NCBI RefSeq assembly: GCF_035083965.1
Contig: NC_089738.1
Span: 19,623,234 to 19,687,233, forward strand
Length of the DNA stretch: 64,000 nucleotides
Source of the DNA: Branchiostoma lanceolatum
Lineage: Eukaryota > Chordata > Leptocardii > Amphioxiformes > Branchiostomatidae
Direction of reading: 5' to 3'
The position numbers were made by a program, and so were the translations under genes. Below, piece after piece: positions 24,401-35,201 of the stretch. The notes under the pieces were generated by a model. It was given only the letters and a program-made list of their open reading frames with translations, ran no database searches and was not told the DNA's origin. The first letter of the stretch is position 1. Each line of letters starts with the position of its first letter.

Positions 24401-27400
24401 ATTTTCATTCATTATTGACAAGTATGCAATATTAGATTTTTCTGTGACAGGGTCCCTTTCTAAAAATAATTTACACTTCAAACCAGGTAACTTAGGAGAA
24501 CAATCTTCTAAATCTGATATACATCTTTCAAGCTGATAAAATAAAACTTCAGAGTTAAATGAATGTGATGCTTTAATTTCTTTCTCAGATATGCTAAACT
24601 GTTCTAAGGTGAGTGAACTGGGGGTAGATGGGATTATAGACTGAACACAAGATGGGGGTGTAAGGGATAAAATACATGTACTATCAATTTCCTTTTGAGA
24701 TCTTTTTCTTTGCCTAAACTTTGAAACTAATCTAATCTTTTTTGAAACAGGCTCATCATTTTCAGCAACATTATCTATGTCTACAGAGATATCTTCACTA
24801 GAACATACAGATGTTGAATTTGGCCTAGACACAAGAAGAGTTTTAGGTTTGGGTTGGACAGCTTGAATAGAAGTACCATTCCACCCACGGGGACTACCTG
24901 TCACAGCTGCATGGGGGCTACCACTATTTATATTGTCTATGGAAGCTACAGTAAAGGAACCTTCTGTCAAATTGAAATAATTATCCTCCAATTTCAACTG
25001 ATTTAACATACGAGCAATAAATCTATTATGAGAATCAGTGGAACAACAAACACCAAGACGATTTAACAATTGCATTAGATCAGTAGACTGACTATAAGAA
25101 TGAATCAATTCTGAATTAATCATATGGAAAGGATAACTACACTGACCCTCAGAGACAATAAATAAGATAAGAAAAGTAGTAAAAAGGCGTCTCAAAAACT
25201 TGGAAGAACTATGACTGGAATTATCCTTAAGAAATGATAAATAATGTTCATTCATGTCAAATGATTCAAAATCAGACATAGGAATTTCAGACTTTTGCAT
25301 AGTAAGCACAACAATAAAGTTCCATACAACAGGATTGATTTCTTTTGAAATTTGCAACAGATCAATTTCATGCATGGAGATTTCACTCTGAACAAACTTA
25401 TCAATGAATTTGGAGGATTCTTTATGAATCAAACTATTCATATACATCAAAGAAGATAGAAGAGTAGAATTAATTGTGTCTTTATTTACATCTGTGAACA
25501 TGGAAGCAACATTAGACTGAATGGACTTTAACTCAAGATCATGCCTGTAAATATCTAACCTTGCAGTAGATAGAGCCAAATGAAGAGATTCAATCAAATC
25601 ACAGTCTTTATAGTATAACAGTACACTTAATCTGTTGCATTTACTTGAACTTTTGTGAATTAATAAAAAGTTTCCCAGATCACTTAAGAGTCCAACTAAT
25701 AGCCACTTGGCACTAAAATAGAATGCATCATCTTCATCACTCTGTTTATCATGTTCAAATTCATTAAGAAGCATTTGAATAGTTTCTACATATATATCAT
25801 AGGCATCAACAAGAAGCAGAGATTTGTTATCCAAAAACATTTCACCTACCTTACAAGAAACTTTGTGCAAAGCTAATTGTGGTACATTTTCTGGGCTATG
25901 TTTTGAATCAAATTCTTTTAACATTTCTAATCGTTTTTCTAGATTTTCCTCACCCTTAACAAGATTACCTGATCTATATAAGCACTGATAACAATAGTTA
26001 CATAAAATTGAACCTTCTGACAAATTTGAGTCGGCCAATTCTAAAGCTGATTGTGGTATATCTAATTTCGGACAAAATCGTTTCCTTTTATGGGACTTTA
26101 TTACCTTACAACAATGTACACATTTATCTTCATCACAAAATCTATAGAACTGGTAATAATGAAATGTACACATTGAAATAGAATTTGGTAAAGTGCTAAA
26201 ACCTGCTGCTAAGTCTGAAATGGAGCTAAGATAAGACATCATATCATCAACAGAAACATCTTTACGTTCATGGTTGGCCAATGCATGGCACAAACCAAAC
26301 TCAGACATAAAACAATTTTTTTCTGGCACTGTTTGAGAGAGCTTCTGTGAAGTGTCAGTTGGAGAATTAGAAACTGGAGTTTTGGCCTGTAATCGTCTAA
26401 ACTTACGCTCACAAGAACGGCAAACACAGTCAGTAATCGAAAGTTCTGTATTATCACTTACCCAATTTCTAAGTGCGTCATTCCATCCCTGTGGATGCCT
26501 ATACTCATCAAATTGAAATGTAGATGGTTTCTTACAGTAGGCACATGCTGTGAAACATGGCCTATCTGGATGGAAATTAATAGTTTTACCTCCCCCACGA
26601 CCAAAAAATGTTACAGATACCGTCTTACCATGTACTTCCACAATCTTATTTTCATCACCGAGAAAACAACCATCTAAACTAAGGTTTTTGCATGAAATAC
26701 TGAGTCCACATACCTCACTTACCATCTTTAGCAGTTTACACACCTGAATACATTTGCTACTTGCCTGTACAGTAAATAACTTGCCTTGGAAATTAATAAA
26801 GAATGCATAGACTAAACTCTCTTCAACATCACACTTATCTCCCCTCTCTTCCTCACTACTCTTACCTGGTACATAACACTCATCTCCTACCCTCTCCTCA
26901 CTACTCTTACCTGGTACATTACACTCATCTCCTACCCTCTCCTCACTACTCTTACCTGGTACATTACACTCATCTCCTACCCTCTCCTCACTACTCTTAC
27001 CTGGTACATTACACTCATCTCCTACCCTCTCCTCACTACTCTTACCTGTTACATCACACTTATCTTCTACCCTTTCCTCGCCACTCTTACCTGGTACATC
27101 ACACTCATCTCCTACCCTCTCCTCACTACTCTTACAGGTCACAACATCACACTCATCTCCTACCCTCTTCTCACTACTCTTACAGGTCACAGCATCACAC
27201 TCATCTCCTACCCTCTCCTCACTACTCTTACAGGTCACAACATCACACTCATCTCCTACCCTCTCCTCACTACTCTTACAGGTACCTACCTGTTTAACCT
27301 GTTCTACCCACCCTGAAGGATGAATGGGCCCACTATATAACATCCTCACCTCTAGCTTAGTAGCTACTGGGTACTTGTCCCTCCTCTTACCTGTTTTACC

Positions 27401-30400
27401 ATTAACCTTCTTACACCTAGTCTGTCCCCTGCTAAACCCTCCTGATACAGCTGTACTCTCCCTGCCCTTCCTAAGCTTACAACTACTCCACCCTGTAGGA
27501 CATATTACATAATGTACATTTTCCTTATGACAATCAATCCCTTCCACAACTTCACCTTTATCTTGAGCTACTTTAAACTGACACATCCTTCTACCACTCG
27601 TCCTCTTCCACTCCCTTTTACTCATTCGAACCCCCCTGGTCCTGAAAGGACCCTTCCCTGCACTAACCCCCTCTACCTTCCCTGGGACCCTCCTAGGCTT
27701 AGGGATAGGCACACCCCTTGCTGGGGAAGGACCCTTCCCTGCACTACCCCCCTCTACCTTCCCTGGGGTCTGTCTAGGCTTAGGGACAGGAACCTCCCTG
27801 GCCCTGGAGGGACCCTTCCCTGCACTAACCCCCTCTACCTTCCCTGGGACCCTCCTAGGCTTAGGGATAGGCACACCCCTTGCTGGGGAAGGACCCTTCC
27901 CTGCACTACCCCCCTCTACCTTCCCTGGGGTCTGTCTAGGCTTAGGGACAGGAACCTCCCTGGTCCTGGAGGGACCCTTCCCTGCACTAACCCCCTCTAC
28001 CTTCCCTGGGACCCTCCTAGGCTTAGGGATGGGCATACTCCTTGCTGGGGAAAGACCCTTCCCTGCACTACCCCCCTCTACCTTCCCTGGGGTCTGTCTA
28101 GGCTTAGGGACAGGAACCTCCCTGGTCCTGGAGGGACCCTTCCCTGCACTAACCCCCTCTACCTTCCCTGGGACCCTCCTAGGCTTAGGGACGGGCATAC
28201 TCCTTGCTGGGGAAGGACCCTTCCCTGCACTACCCCCCTCTACCTTCCCTGGGGTCTGTCTAGACCTACTAGTAGGGACAGGAACCTCCCTGGCCCTGAA
28301 AGGACCCTTCCCTGCATTAACCCCCTCTACCTTCCCAGGGGTCCCCCTAGGTGCTCCTCGCACTACCCTAGACCACTCTCCCTGTCCCCGGTACTTCCCT
28401 GACTTCAGTTCCACTCCTGGATGAGCCCTTCTCCTTCCTCCATCTGCCTCCAACCCCGGCCACTCCTCATCCCTGAACACATAGCGGTCCTCACGCTCAC
28501 AGCTGCGACGGTGCAGCTGCAAGTAGAAGTTCAAACGGGCTGAGAGATACCGAGCAAAACTCAAATTACCAGCTCTACTCAAATGCAAACCATCAACTGA
28601 AAACATGGCCCGGTCAGCCCGGATACCATTGTCAAGGAAAAACACACCCTGGCTTGAACACAGGCTAAGCAAATGAGCGTTCAACTCAAGGCGCCTCCTG
28701 TCATAGACCTCATAGTCAAACCTAGGTAGGACGCTAGAGATGACAACAGAGGCTGACGGGAAGCGGGACTTGGTAACAGAAATAAGAGAACTGAAATCAT
28801 CAAGAGTCCGGCTGAGTGGACGGTACATGGGGAGATTATTGGTCCCCACATGCACGAACACCACATCCGGCTCAACAAAAGGATGACGTGAAATATCAGA
28901 AGTCAAATCATATACTGAAGCTCCAGGGTGCGCATTAAGGGAAAATAAAATGTCAGGAGAGAAGGTAGCATGATTAGACAGATATTTACCAATTGAGTCA
29001 CTGAACCCCAGGATGATCTGAAACAAAAAATGAGATACATCAATGCATCATTTTTTCTAGATTAAGGACACATAATGTTACCTTATTGATGTTGTCTCAC
29101 TCTCAAATATTTTTTTGCAATGTATACAGTATAGCATGTATTTCCTCATTTTATTGCTGTTTTTTGCAATTTAAAGTATGGGCGAAAATATTTTTTGGGA
29201 AAAAATTTGCTACATGTGTAAGCCACCTGCGTTCATGTTGCAAACCTGATCATACTACCAACCATGAACCTACGTTGTTATGCAAGTTTGTTTTTCTTTA
29301 CCTGACAACGTCAGACATGTGACTGTATTGGCGGGAAAATATGGTCCCGACCAGGCCATGTTAACACATTGAACGATATTATAACGTTATCTTTCACAGC
29401 TAAATTCTCGGCTGTTTTCAATCAAAATTTCTCCCAGCACACAGTAAAACTCAGAATCAGAATATTTGTCACGTTATGTCGACATTTTACAGCGAATCAT
29501 AAAGGTTAGATCCTCGATAGCTGTCATGTTTACAAGAAATACCCGCGATAAATCACATCTGCCACACGGTACTGAGCAGTAAAAACATCATAGAACTCGC
29601 ACTACGAACACTACGAACTACGAAAATCGCTCAAAAAAGGTACCTGAGTAGACATGAAATTTTAAACATACCCAGATTTCAAACCAACAGGATTTTCACA
29701 TGGGATATAGACGAAGGTTAAACAGTCCTGACGCACTATCAATTGATTACAGAATCGAGGGCGAAATGCAGATGCCCCCAATCTGAAAATCGCCGAAATC
29801 TTAACCCTTTACTGTGCTGCCATTTTGCTAATTTCACTGTGTACCAAATTTGTTCATCAAACTAGTGAAAATCCTTGTAAAACCGCAAAAAAATGGATTG
29901 AATGGAGAGCACACAGTAAACACGTCCGTCACTTACCGCCATGGTGTCCAAGAGGCCGGATGTCGTCATGAAATCAGCTGTCAAAGTCGGATGAAATTTC
30001 ATCGGCGGCGCGAAAGCGGCGCGGGAAATTTGAGTCGGCGATTCCATGGACCGCGGAGGGATACATTGGAAAATGAATTTGGTTCGAAAAGCGTTCTATT
30101 CAGTACGTGGCGTAGCGGCTGTGCACTTGATAGTTTTGAGTTCTTTACCTTCCCCCGGATCGCCAGGAGAACCTCCTCCTTCGGCGCCTCTCCGATCTGG
30201 AACACGGAGAAGCACTCCGGCTGGCAGTAGTCCTTGTAGAAGTGGAGCAGCTCCTCGAAGACGATCTCGTCGACGCCAAGGTCCTCCGTTATTCTGCACC
30301 TGGAAATTTTATAAGATGGTGAGATTTTATTTCAAATAAAATAAACAAATCTTGCCACCACATTTTGTGTACTTTTTCCTTTTTCATTCAATCATTTATT

Positions 30401-32740
30401 CATGGTAATCCTTTTTGTTTCCGGAACTGCAAATCCTGACTTTATTCCTTCGAAATTTCCCCCCTATTTATTTCGTTCTATCCATCCATCTGTCAGAGTT
30501 TTGAATCGGTGAGTAAATAAAACAAATTATAATTTACAGGGGAATTGAAAATTCTGGATTGGACAAATGCCTTGGAGTTGATGACGTTTTGATTGACCGC
30601 TCGGTCAGTGACCTACCTGAGAGTTTTGAGTGCGGGGTCCCTGTCCTCCTGTGACCTACCTGAGCGTTTTGAGTGCGGGGTCCCTGTCCTCCTGTGACCT
30701 ACCTGAGCGTTTTGAGTGCGGGGTCCCTGTCCTCCTGTGACCTACCTGAGAGTTTTGAGTGCGGGGTCCCTGTCCTCCTGTGACCTACCTGAGCGTTTTG
30801 AGTGCGGGGTCCCTGTCCTCCTGTGACCTACCTGAGAGTTTTGAGTGCGGGGTCCCTGTCCTCCTGTGACCTACCTGAGCGTTTTGAGTGCGGGGTCCCT
30901 GTCCTCCTGTGACCTACCTGAGCGTTTTGAGTGCGGGGTCCCTGTCCTCCTGTGACCTACCTGAGCGTTTTGAGCGCGGGGTCCCTGTCCTCCTGTGACC
31001 TCAGTCGGCGGTACGACTTGACGGTGCGGTACTGCGGCAGTTCCTCCCCGATCCGCACGAGGACGTAGTAGAGGAAGTAGCCTAAAGGACATCATTTGTA
31101 TAGTTTACGGTGGAACTGGGAAATCTTTAGTTGAAAATACACGAATTACTTTACATTAACATATTCAAGCTAACATTTTACGTCTGTCTATTGGTTCACT
31201 GGAAATGCATTCAATGTTGCCCAACTGGCCGAAGGCTTTAAGCGTACACCGGGCCTCTAATCGATCCATTTACTCCTATCTCGGTCTAATGAGACTAGCG
31301 GTGTGCCCAATTGTATACATGAACGCAAGGACATTATATAATGTCCTTGATGAAAGTAGATCAAATCCTACAGTCCAATCTTACACGTATGTGCTGCACA
31401 AAATGTAGCCTTTAACTATATATGCAATACAAAATACAAACAAGCACAATCAATGACTCTGCCACCGGCACCAGGCAGGCACTGGTCCAGGATGGACCGG
31501 ACAGACCCACAAACGCACCTATGTAGTGGCAGAGGATCTCCCTGTCCCTGTCTGACAGCCGCTGGTCCAGGATGGACCGGAACAGGTCCATGCGCCGGCT
31601 GTGTGATGCAAACAAACAAACAAACAAACAAACAAACAAACGCACCTATGTAGTGGCAGAGGATCTCCCTGTCCCTGTCGGAAAGCCGCTGGTCCAGGAT
31701 GGACCGGAACAGGTCCATGCGCCGGCTGTGTGATGCTTACAAACAAACAAACAAACAAACGCACCTATGTAGTGGCAGAGGATCTCCCTGTCCCTGTCTG
31801 ACAGCCGTTGGTCCAGGATGGACCGGAACAGGTCCATGCGCCGGCTGTGTGATGCTTACAAACAAACAAACAAACAAACAAACAAACGCACCTATGTAGT
31901 GGCAGAGGATCTCCCTGTCCCTGTCTGACAGCCGCTGGTCCAGGATGGACCGGAACAGGTCCATGCGCCGGCTGTGTGATGCAAACAAACAAACAAACAA
32001 ACAAACAAACAGACGCACCTATGTAGTGGCAGAGGATCTCCCTGTCCCTGTCGGAAAGCCGCTGGTCCAGGATGGACCGGAACAGGTCCATGCGCCGGCT
32101 GTGTGATGCTTACAAACAAACAAACAAACAAACGCACCTATGTAGTGGCACAGGATCTCCCTGTCCCTGTCTGACAGCCGTTGGTCCAGGATGGACCGGA
32201 ACAGGTCCATGCGCCGGCTGTGTGATGCTAACAAACAAACAAACAAACAAACAAACAAACAAACAAACAAACAAACAAACGCACCTATGTAGTGGCAGAG
32301 GATCTCCCTGTCCGTGTCTGACAGCCGCTGGTCCAGGATGGACCGGAACAGGTCCATGCGCAGTGCCTCCGCGGACAGATAGGTGGCGTGGCGCTCAAAC
32401 CGACGCGTCAGGTCGTCCGCGAAATCCTGCAGGCTGTCAAAGTCCTTCTGCAGTCTGGAAGGGGAGGGACAAAAGTTGTGATGATCCTAACATTCAGTCT
32501 CTATTCGTATGTTTTTACATGGAGCTCCTCCAAATAAAGATTTCCCCCTCTCTCCACTCACTCACACACATACGTACGTACGTACTCACAGTGAGAGAGA
32601 GGCAGAGAGAAACAAGCACACACACACATACATACAAACAGAGGCATACACGCATACTCTCTCACATACACTCTCACACTCATACATACACACTCTCATA
32701 CACACATACACACACATGTACACTGACACGCATACACAGT

Positions 32741-32819
<79 letters not shown>

Positions 32820-33703
32820 TGCGGTTACAGACAGACAGAAAAAGGGACACACACACACACAGGGATAGAGACAAGGTTTATAAGACACACACACGCTAAG
32901 GGAGTGAAAGGAAGAACAATCCCCCTACACCTACTTCCCCGCTCTCCTTTCCAGTCGATCCATGTTCCGGCACCTGCCCATCCTAATTTTCCCCTCAAGA
33001 CACAGGTTACTCCTGATAAACGGGCCAAGAACCGGAAAAGACCTTCCTACCTGGCTGAATAGATCTACTCTACGCTACTCAACGTTCAAAAGTCTGTTCG
33101 AACATCACCGTTATCAATATTCAAGAGCTTGCCTTATTTGGCAAATTAGATTTTTCAACCAATACTCTTGTTCTGGGCTGAGTCAACCTTAAAAATATCC
33201 ACCACGCCTCCATTGTATACAATGCTAATCCCACATGGCCAGCATTGACATTAGGCCATAAATATCCAGATAACCTACTTCGTGGCTCTTTCCTCCAGCC
33301 TGTCTAACTTCTGAAACATCTCATTTCTCTGAATGCTCTTGTTTTGTGCGGCGTCAACCTTACAAATATCCACCATGCCTCCTATTGTATACAATGCTCA
33401 TCTCACATATCCAGCATTGATATCAAGCCATGCATGTTCAGATTGCGCAAAAAATAGTTACTCAAGCAACTGGATAAAATTTCGAAGTTGCTTGAAAAAT
33501 CCATAGTTGCTTGAGTGACTATTTTTGGCGTATCTTACTACCTGGATGTCCAACCTTCATCAACGTAATATCCAGATTACTTACTTCCTGGCCCTTTCCT
33601 CCAGCCTGTCTAACTTCTGGAACATCTCATTTCTCTCGCTGGTCTTGTTCTGTGCGGACCTGCGGGACTCAGACAGCACGGAGCCGTACTTGTGCATCGC
33701 CAT
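18440..33703 (-). CDS. Unrecognised conserved protein, five exons, hosting a transposon in its last intron
   Basis: Exons in transcript order: 33585-33703 (from ATG; the exon may extend to 33738), 32285-32454, 30961-31081, 30149-30299 and 18440-18517. They total 639 bases and 212 residues, with all phases consistent. I do not recognise the family. The first 75 residues are charged and helical, rich in Lys, Glu and Arg (NKTSERNEMFQKLDRLEERA), likely a coiled coil. The centre holds ILCHYIGYFLYYVLVRIGEE, a partly hydrophobic helix; the C-terminal half is mixed alpha/beta-like and acidic. An upstream reading frame reaches back to a CAG acceptor near 33739, so the true start may lie in an earlier exon. 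An AATAAA overlaps the stop codon. Edges of exons 1, 2 and 3 are each tandemly duplicated. The last intron, over 11.6 kb, contains the Academ-like element. Confidence 0.65.
21251..30047 (-). CDS. Multidomain Academ-like transposon protein, about 2625 residues
   Basis: Two exons: 29937-30047 (37 codons, starting MESPTQISR) with donor GTAAGT, joined in phase 0 to 21251-29017 after a T-rich TTTCAG acceptor. Counting from the start of the long frame at 29026: residues 1-170 are an SGNH hydrolase (FSDSIG, HVGTNN, DGLHLS supply Ser, Asn, Asp and His); 227-462 hold nine basic PGKVEG repeats; 579-735 hold ten acidic SSEERVGDEC repeats; 820-1000 carry Cys pairs (ACAYCKK, CVCRSCERK, CVHCCK, CNYCYQC). 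Around 1570-1610 VVGDAKTF and LFPGDWHTLKNYQ give the Asp residues of a likely RNase H-fold transposase core. Residues 2090-2340 resemble FEN/XPG nucleases (VHIVFDDP, NHEESDTR, SPDTD, TGCDYVSFFVGLGK). Residues 2500-2540 form a CXC domain as in tesmin/LIN54 (CKCRSGCSSKRCKC). A basic KRxR cluster lies near 1435. Domain names come from motif reading only. Confidence 0.75.
26800..27300 (-). repeat. In-frame 45-48 bp tandem repeats in the transposon gene
   Basis: About ten copies of a 15-16 residue acidic unit, SSEERVGDECDV, joined by TCK or PGK linkers. The unit length is a multiple of three so the frame is kept. The block is highly homogeneous, suggesting recent expansion. Confidence 0.85.
27630..28350 (-). 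repeat. In-frame 81-bp tandem repeats in the transposon gene
   Basis: Nine copies of a 27-residue Pro/Lys/Gly-rich unit around PGKVEGxSAGKGP. Two variants (QTPGKVEGG and RVPGKVEGV) alternate, so the higher-order unit is 162 bases. The segment is basic and probably disordered. Confidence 0.85.
30609..30960 (-). repeat. Eight extra copies of the 3' edge of exon 3 with its splice donor (43-bp unit)
   Basis: A 43-base unit is repeated nine times counting the true exon end at 30961. Each unit contains the last 30 or so coding bases of exon 3 (ending ACGCTCAG) and the donor GTAGGTCACAGG. Hence nine identical donors sit in a row. Since 43 is not a multiple of three, using another donor shifts the frame unless three units are skipped together. 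Confidence 0.85.
31478..32284 (-). repeat. Six extra copies of the 3' part of exon 2, each with acceptor-like and donor sites
   Basis: Each copy holds about 80 bases of exon 2 sequence (encoding MDLFRSILDQRLSDRDREIL), the donor GTGCG, and before it a (TTTG)n tract ending in CATCACACAG, which resembles a splice acceptor. Full copies begin near 31518, 31644, 31762, 31889, 32016 and 32134; a partial one lies near 31478-31515. The unit is about 118-147 bases, varying with the (AAAC)n length. Confidence 0.85.
32744..32817. repeat. (CA)n microsatellite
   Basis: A long pure CA tract within a wider CA- and CACAT-rich block (about 32560-32890) in the first intron of the unrecognised gene. Confidence 0.95.
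33165..33362 (-). repeat. Degenerate partial copies of exon 1 of the unrecognised gene
   Basis: 33292-33362 matches the 3' half of the true first exon (33597-33670), sharing CCAGCCTGTCTAACTTCTG and ATCTCATTTCTCT. A neighbouring block from 33165 repeats the intron sequence that follows it. The copies carry differences and no start codon. Confidence 0.65.
33463..33560. repeat. Dispersed repeat, copy 2 (first copy at 16557-16653)
   Basis: Shares ordered blocks including CAAGCAACTGGATAAAATTT and TACCTGGATGTCCAACCTTC with the copy in the REXO5-like gene. Confidence 0.6.
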
Positions 33704-35201
33704 CTTAAAAACACTGTTGTTGTCTTTGATTTGATTTACCTGGAGACGGTATAAACTTAACCTTGTTCTGGAACAACGGCGTTTCTGTGACGTCACCGTC
33801 GTCGTGGTGACGAGTGAGACTTGACCTTGTTCTAGAACAATCGCGATAATGAACGTCACGGTCGTCATGGAAACTCGGCGTGGTTCTAGAACAACTGCGC
33901 TGTCAATGTGACGTCTGGATGTGCCTGCAATGTTTGTCTGTAGAGCCGTAGTTAGGAAAACCGAAAGAGGAAGACCCAAAACCCCGTGGCCCTGAGATAA
34001 CAGCTAGTGTCAGACAACCAGCTGGCATCCATGGGGCTCTCCTGGCGATCGGCTCCGAGTAGTGCAGGATATACACAGATGGAAGGAAAGTCACGGCCTC
34101 ATGTGTCACCACGGACGAAGAGAATCACTAAGCAGAAGACGTCAACATCTTGTCGTTGTTGTCGAATAATTGAACCATGCGATAGCCTTCACTTACGCGC
34201 TCTGACGGCACGTTGGTATTGTATTTAAGTATTTCTTTTACTTTCTTTTGCATTTCTATTTAGTTCGTACGGTGTCGTTTTCTGTTGAAAAACAATACTT
34301 TGATCAGCAAAACCATAGCTTCATATATGACACACATTTGAGTGCGAATTGGGTTCAAATGTCACCAGTGAAGACCTACATGGAGCTAACCAGGAACCCC
34401 TGAACTGGCTGTAGTGATCATCGGGCACCACAAGATATCATGATGATGATCGATCTATGTGAAAACGCCGGAAATAGCTAGCTTGCTTTGTTTTGTTGTT
34501 GTTTGGTTAATCACTCGATTAATGCCGTTATTCTATCTCAGAATGAAGAATTCTTGTTGCCTGAGTAAAACTCTACATTGCCTAGTATTTCTTTTCGTAA
34601 TTTGTGTCTTTCAGTATCCCAGGGCATCAAAGTTTTCGCTGTAGGACTTTCAAATCAAGTCGGTAGAAGGCATTAAAAAGATGCACAGGTATCATTGTCG
34701 TATCAAAGCGTTTATTGCAGTACAAGTCGTTGCACAGTACTAGTGACTGGATGGAGAAGTGATGTTACAGTAGCTGATGTTAGCTTTACTTTCTCTAATG
34801 TTCACTTTACTCTAAGAGACAACACACTTTGTAAAAATCGATGTTGAAATTACATAAATCTATCATCTTCATGAAATCATCCAACCCATCATAAACGTTT
34901 TTTTATCTCTAAATTTTCCACTGCCTCCAAAGAAGTCAGACCCTGCAACAGTGACGTAGCTATAGCTATAGAATCATGCTATAAACAAGAAGTAAAACGT
35001 TGTTTAGTCTCCATGGTCTGTCTCGCGCAAGTTTATGCTTGTACACTATCATTAATTGTCGTTCACTTGCAACTAGCCACGATTTTGCAATAAACTTCAC
35101 TAATATTAAAAGCAAAAGTGGGTTCTGTAATTCTTTACTTGACTTTGTTGGCCAACACTTTGTAGAAAAAAATGGAAGGCGAACACTGGTTCCTTCAGAG
35201 T

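Larger units (their letters stand above)
19011..30125 (-). mobile_element. 11.1 kb DNA transposon, Academ-like (XPG-nuclease type), coding region intact
   Basis: Perfect 17-base terminal inverted repeats CAGCCGCTACGCCACGT lie at 19015-19031 and, inverted, at 30105-30121. Both are bordered by TGCA (19011-19014 and 30122-30125), read as a 4-base target duplication; because TGCA is palindromic it could also be part of a 21-base repeat. Two subterminal sequences occur in direct orientation near both ends (19297-19314 with 29674-29691, and 19379-19407 with 29755-29783, the latter 29 identical bases). One minus-strand gene fills most of the element. Large size, a transposase-like core, an XPG/FEN-type nuclease and a 3-4 base duplication fit the Academ superfamily. 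No capsid, envelope, reverse transcriptase or family B polymerase is seen. The open 7.8 kb frame and perfect ends suggest a recent insertion. It lies in an intron of the gene at 18440-33703, in the same orientation. Confidence 0.7.

Noticed and set aside
26803-28402. Plus-strand open frames rich in His, Leu, Pro and Tyr repeats (about 164 and 296 codons)
   Set aside because: They are antisense shadows of the in-frame tandem repeats in the transposon gene; unit lengths divisible by three keep several frames open.
19011-30125. Polinton, LTR or Helitron origin for the 11.1 kb element
   Set aside because: No protein-primed polymerase, integrase, capsid, reverse transcriptase or Rep/helicase motif is seen, and the ends are short inverted repeats with a 4-base duplication.
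30609-32284. CRISPR-like regular arrays of repeats
   Set aside because: There are no unique spacers of even length; units are exon edges with simple-repeat linkers in a eukaryotic gene.
32509-32899. Open frames of Thr-His or Val-Cys repeats
   Set aside because: Produced by the CA microsatellite in all frames; no start context, splice sites or composition support a gene.
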